NCBI GenBank assembly: GCA_937868025.1
Contig: CALMLJ010000526.1
Span: 1 to 40,214 of the forward strand
Reading direction: 5' to 3'
Source: an uncultured Acidimicrobiaceae bacterium
Lineage (GTDB): Bacteria > Actinomycetota > Acidimicrobiia > Acidimicrobiales > Microtrichaceae
Length of the DNA stretch: 40,214 bases
Below the pieces are notes generated by a model. It was not told the DNA's origin and did no database searches. It was given only the letters and a program-made list of their open reading frames with translations. Below, one piece after another: positions 39,860 through 40,214 of this stretch (positions are counted from its first letter, which is position 1; every line of letters begins with the position of its first letter). Position numbers and translations under genes: made by a program.

Positions 39860-40214
39860 ATGGCCGAACAGTTGATCGACGGGTACGGGCGGGTGCACCG
39901 CGACCTTCGTATCTCGGTCACCGATCGGTGCAACTTCCGCTGCACCTACTGCATGCCCGAGGACGGGTTGCAGTGGCTGCCCCGGTCCGAGGTGCTGACC
40001 TTCGAGGAGATCGAGCGGGTGGCCCGCCTGCTCGTGGAGCGGTTCGGGATCGATTCCATTCGCCTCACGGGTGGCGAACCGACGCTTCGCGCCAAGCTGC
40101 CGGTTCTGGTCGAGAAGCTCGCGGCCCTCGAAGTCGACGGCCGACCGATCGACCTGGCAATGACCACCAACGCCGCGACGCTCGCCCACCAGGTCGACGG
40201 GCTTCGTGCGGCCG
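39860..40214 (+). CDS. moaA: GTP 3',8-cyclase MoaA (3' end beyond window)
   Basis: Radical-SAM enzyme for the first step of molybdenum-cofactor synthesis, converting GTP to the cyclopterin precursor. Only the first 118 codons are inside the window. The SAM-cluster motif is complete: Cys24, Cys28 and Cys31 in TDRCNFRCTYCMP. LTGGEPTLR supplies the SAM-binding GGEP. The N-terminal DGYGRVHRDLRISVTDRCN is typical. ATG 39860 is preferred over an out-of-frame ATG at 39856. The second cluster near the C-terminus cannot be checked here. It follows moeA by 51 bp. Confidence 0.95.
   Translation, partial: MAEQLIDGYGRVHRDLRISVTDRCNFRCTYCMPEDGLQWLPRSEVLTFEEIERVARLLVERFGIDSIRLTGGEPTLRAKLPVLVEKLAALEVDGRPIDLAMTTNAATLAHQVDGLRAA

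Noticed and set aside
1..40214. tRNA, rRNA, CRISPR array, insertion sequence or prophage genes
   Set aside because: None seen on either strand by reading for conserved tRNA T-arm sequence, spaced repeats or transposase/integrase motifs. A covariance-model scan would be needed to exclude small RNAs.

Overview
The window is a G+C-rich (about two thirds by eye), densely coding stretch of what is almost certainly an actinomycete chromosome. Markers are an Rpf-type resuscitation factor, a mycoredoxin-like CGFC protein, a type Ic methionine aminopeptidase, and a block (FmdB-family zinc ribbon, galU, moeA) arranged much as in Mycobacterium tuberculosis (Rv0991c / Rv0993 / Rv0994). Many genes lack a Shine-Dalgarno site but carry a TANNNT hexamer 5-9 nt before the start codon, as expected for leaderless transcription. 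The protein families look most like class Acidimicrobiia (Ilumatobacter-type marine lineages), but that finer placement is inference. No rRNA, tRNA, CRISPR array, insertion sequence or phage gene was found, and no gap between genes exceeds about 200 bp.

Layout. 1-4.7 kb: a membrane diguanylate cyclase (open at the left edge), a secreted coiled-coil/VanY peptidase, a small secreted helical protein, and mutM. 4.8-10.3 kb: a CDF metal transporter, a TetR regulator behind an AT-rich promoter island, a ParA ATPase translationally coupled to a tail-anchored membrane protein, a group II PLP decarboxylase, and an Rpf-type muralytic enzyme. 10.4-16 kb: two paralogous alpha/beta-hydrolase-like lipoproteins flanking a mycoredoxin/crotonase pair and a proline-rich protein. 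16.1-20.9 kb: an NfuA-like Fe-S carrier, a perfect 71-bp tandem duplication, dxs with an LPG-synthase-type membrane protein, and an alpha/beta hydrolase. 20.9-25.4 kb: a MacB/FtsX-type ABC exporter operon with a small membrane protein and a thioesterase.

25.4-35.4 kb: a TldD metalloprotease homologue, a hipBA toxin-antitoxin module with two palindromic operator candidates, an IPT/TIG lipoprotein, an acyl-CoA carboxylase carboxyltransferase with its own N-terminal biotinyl domain, a luciferase-like monooxygenase, and two tandem TldE/PmbA homologues. 35.4-40.2 kb: a SAF-domain (CpaB/FlgA-like) protein, map, an FmdB-family protein resembling the redox chaperone Ruc, a textbook CIRCE (HrcA) operator, galU, moeA and the start of moaA.

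How the genes work together. Several proteins concern envelope building: the VanY and Rpf enzymes share one type of coiled-coil adaptor, and dxs (isoprenoids) and galU (UDP-glucose) supply precursors. The right end combines heat/redox stress control (CIRCE, Ruc-like) with molybdenum-cofactor synthesis. The most interesting observations are the CIRCE-controlled Ruc-like gene next to galU/moeA, the leaderless-promoter signature, the 71-bp tandem duplication, the one TldD plus two TldE arrangement, the orphan ParA/tail-anchor pair and the biotinyl-carboxyltransferase fusion. I did not find a clearly unprecedented multi-gene system.
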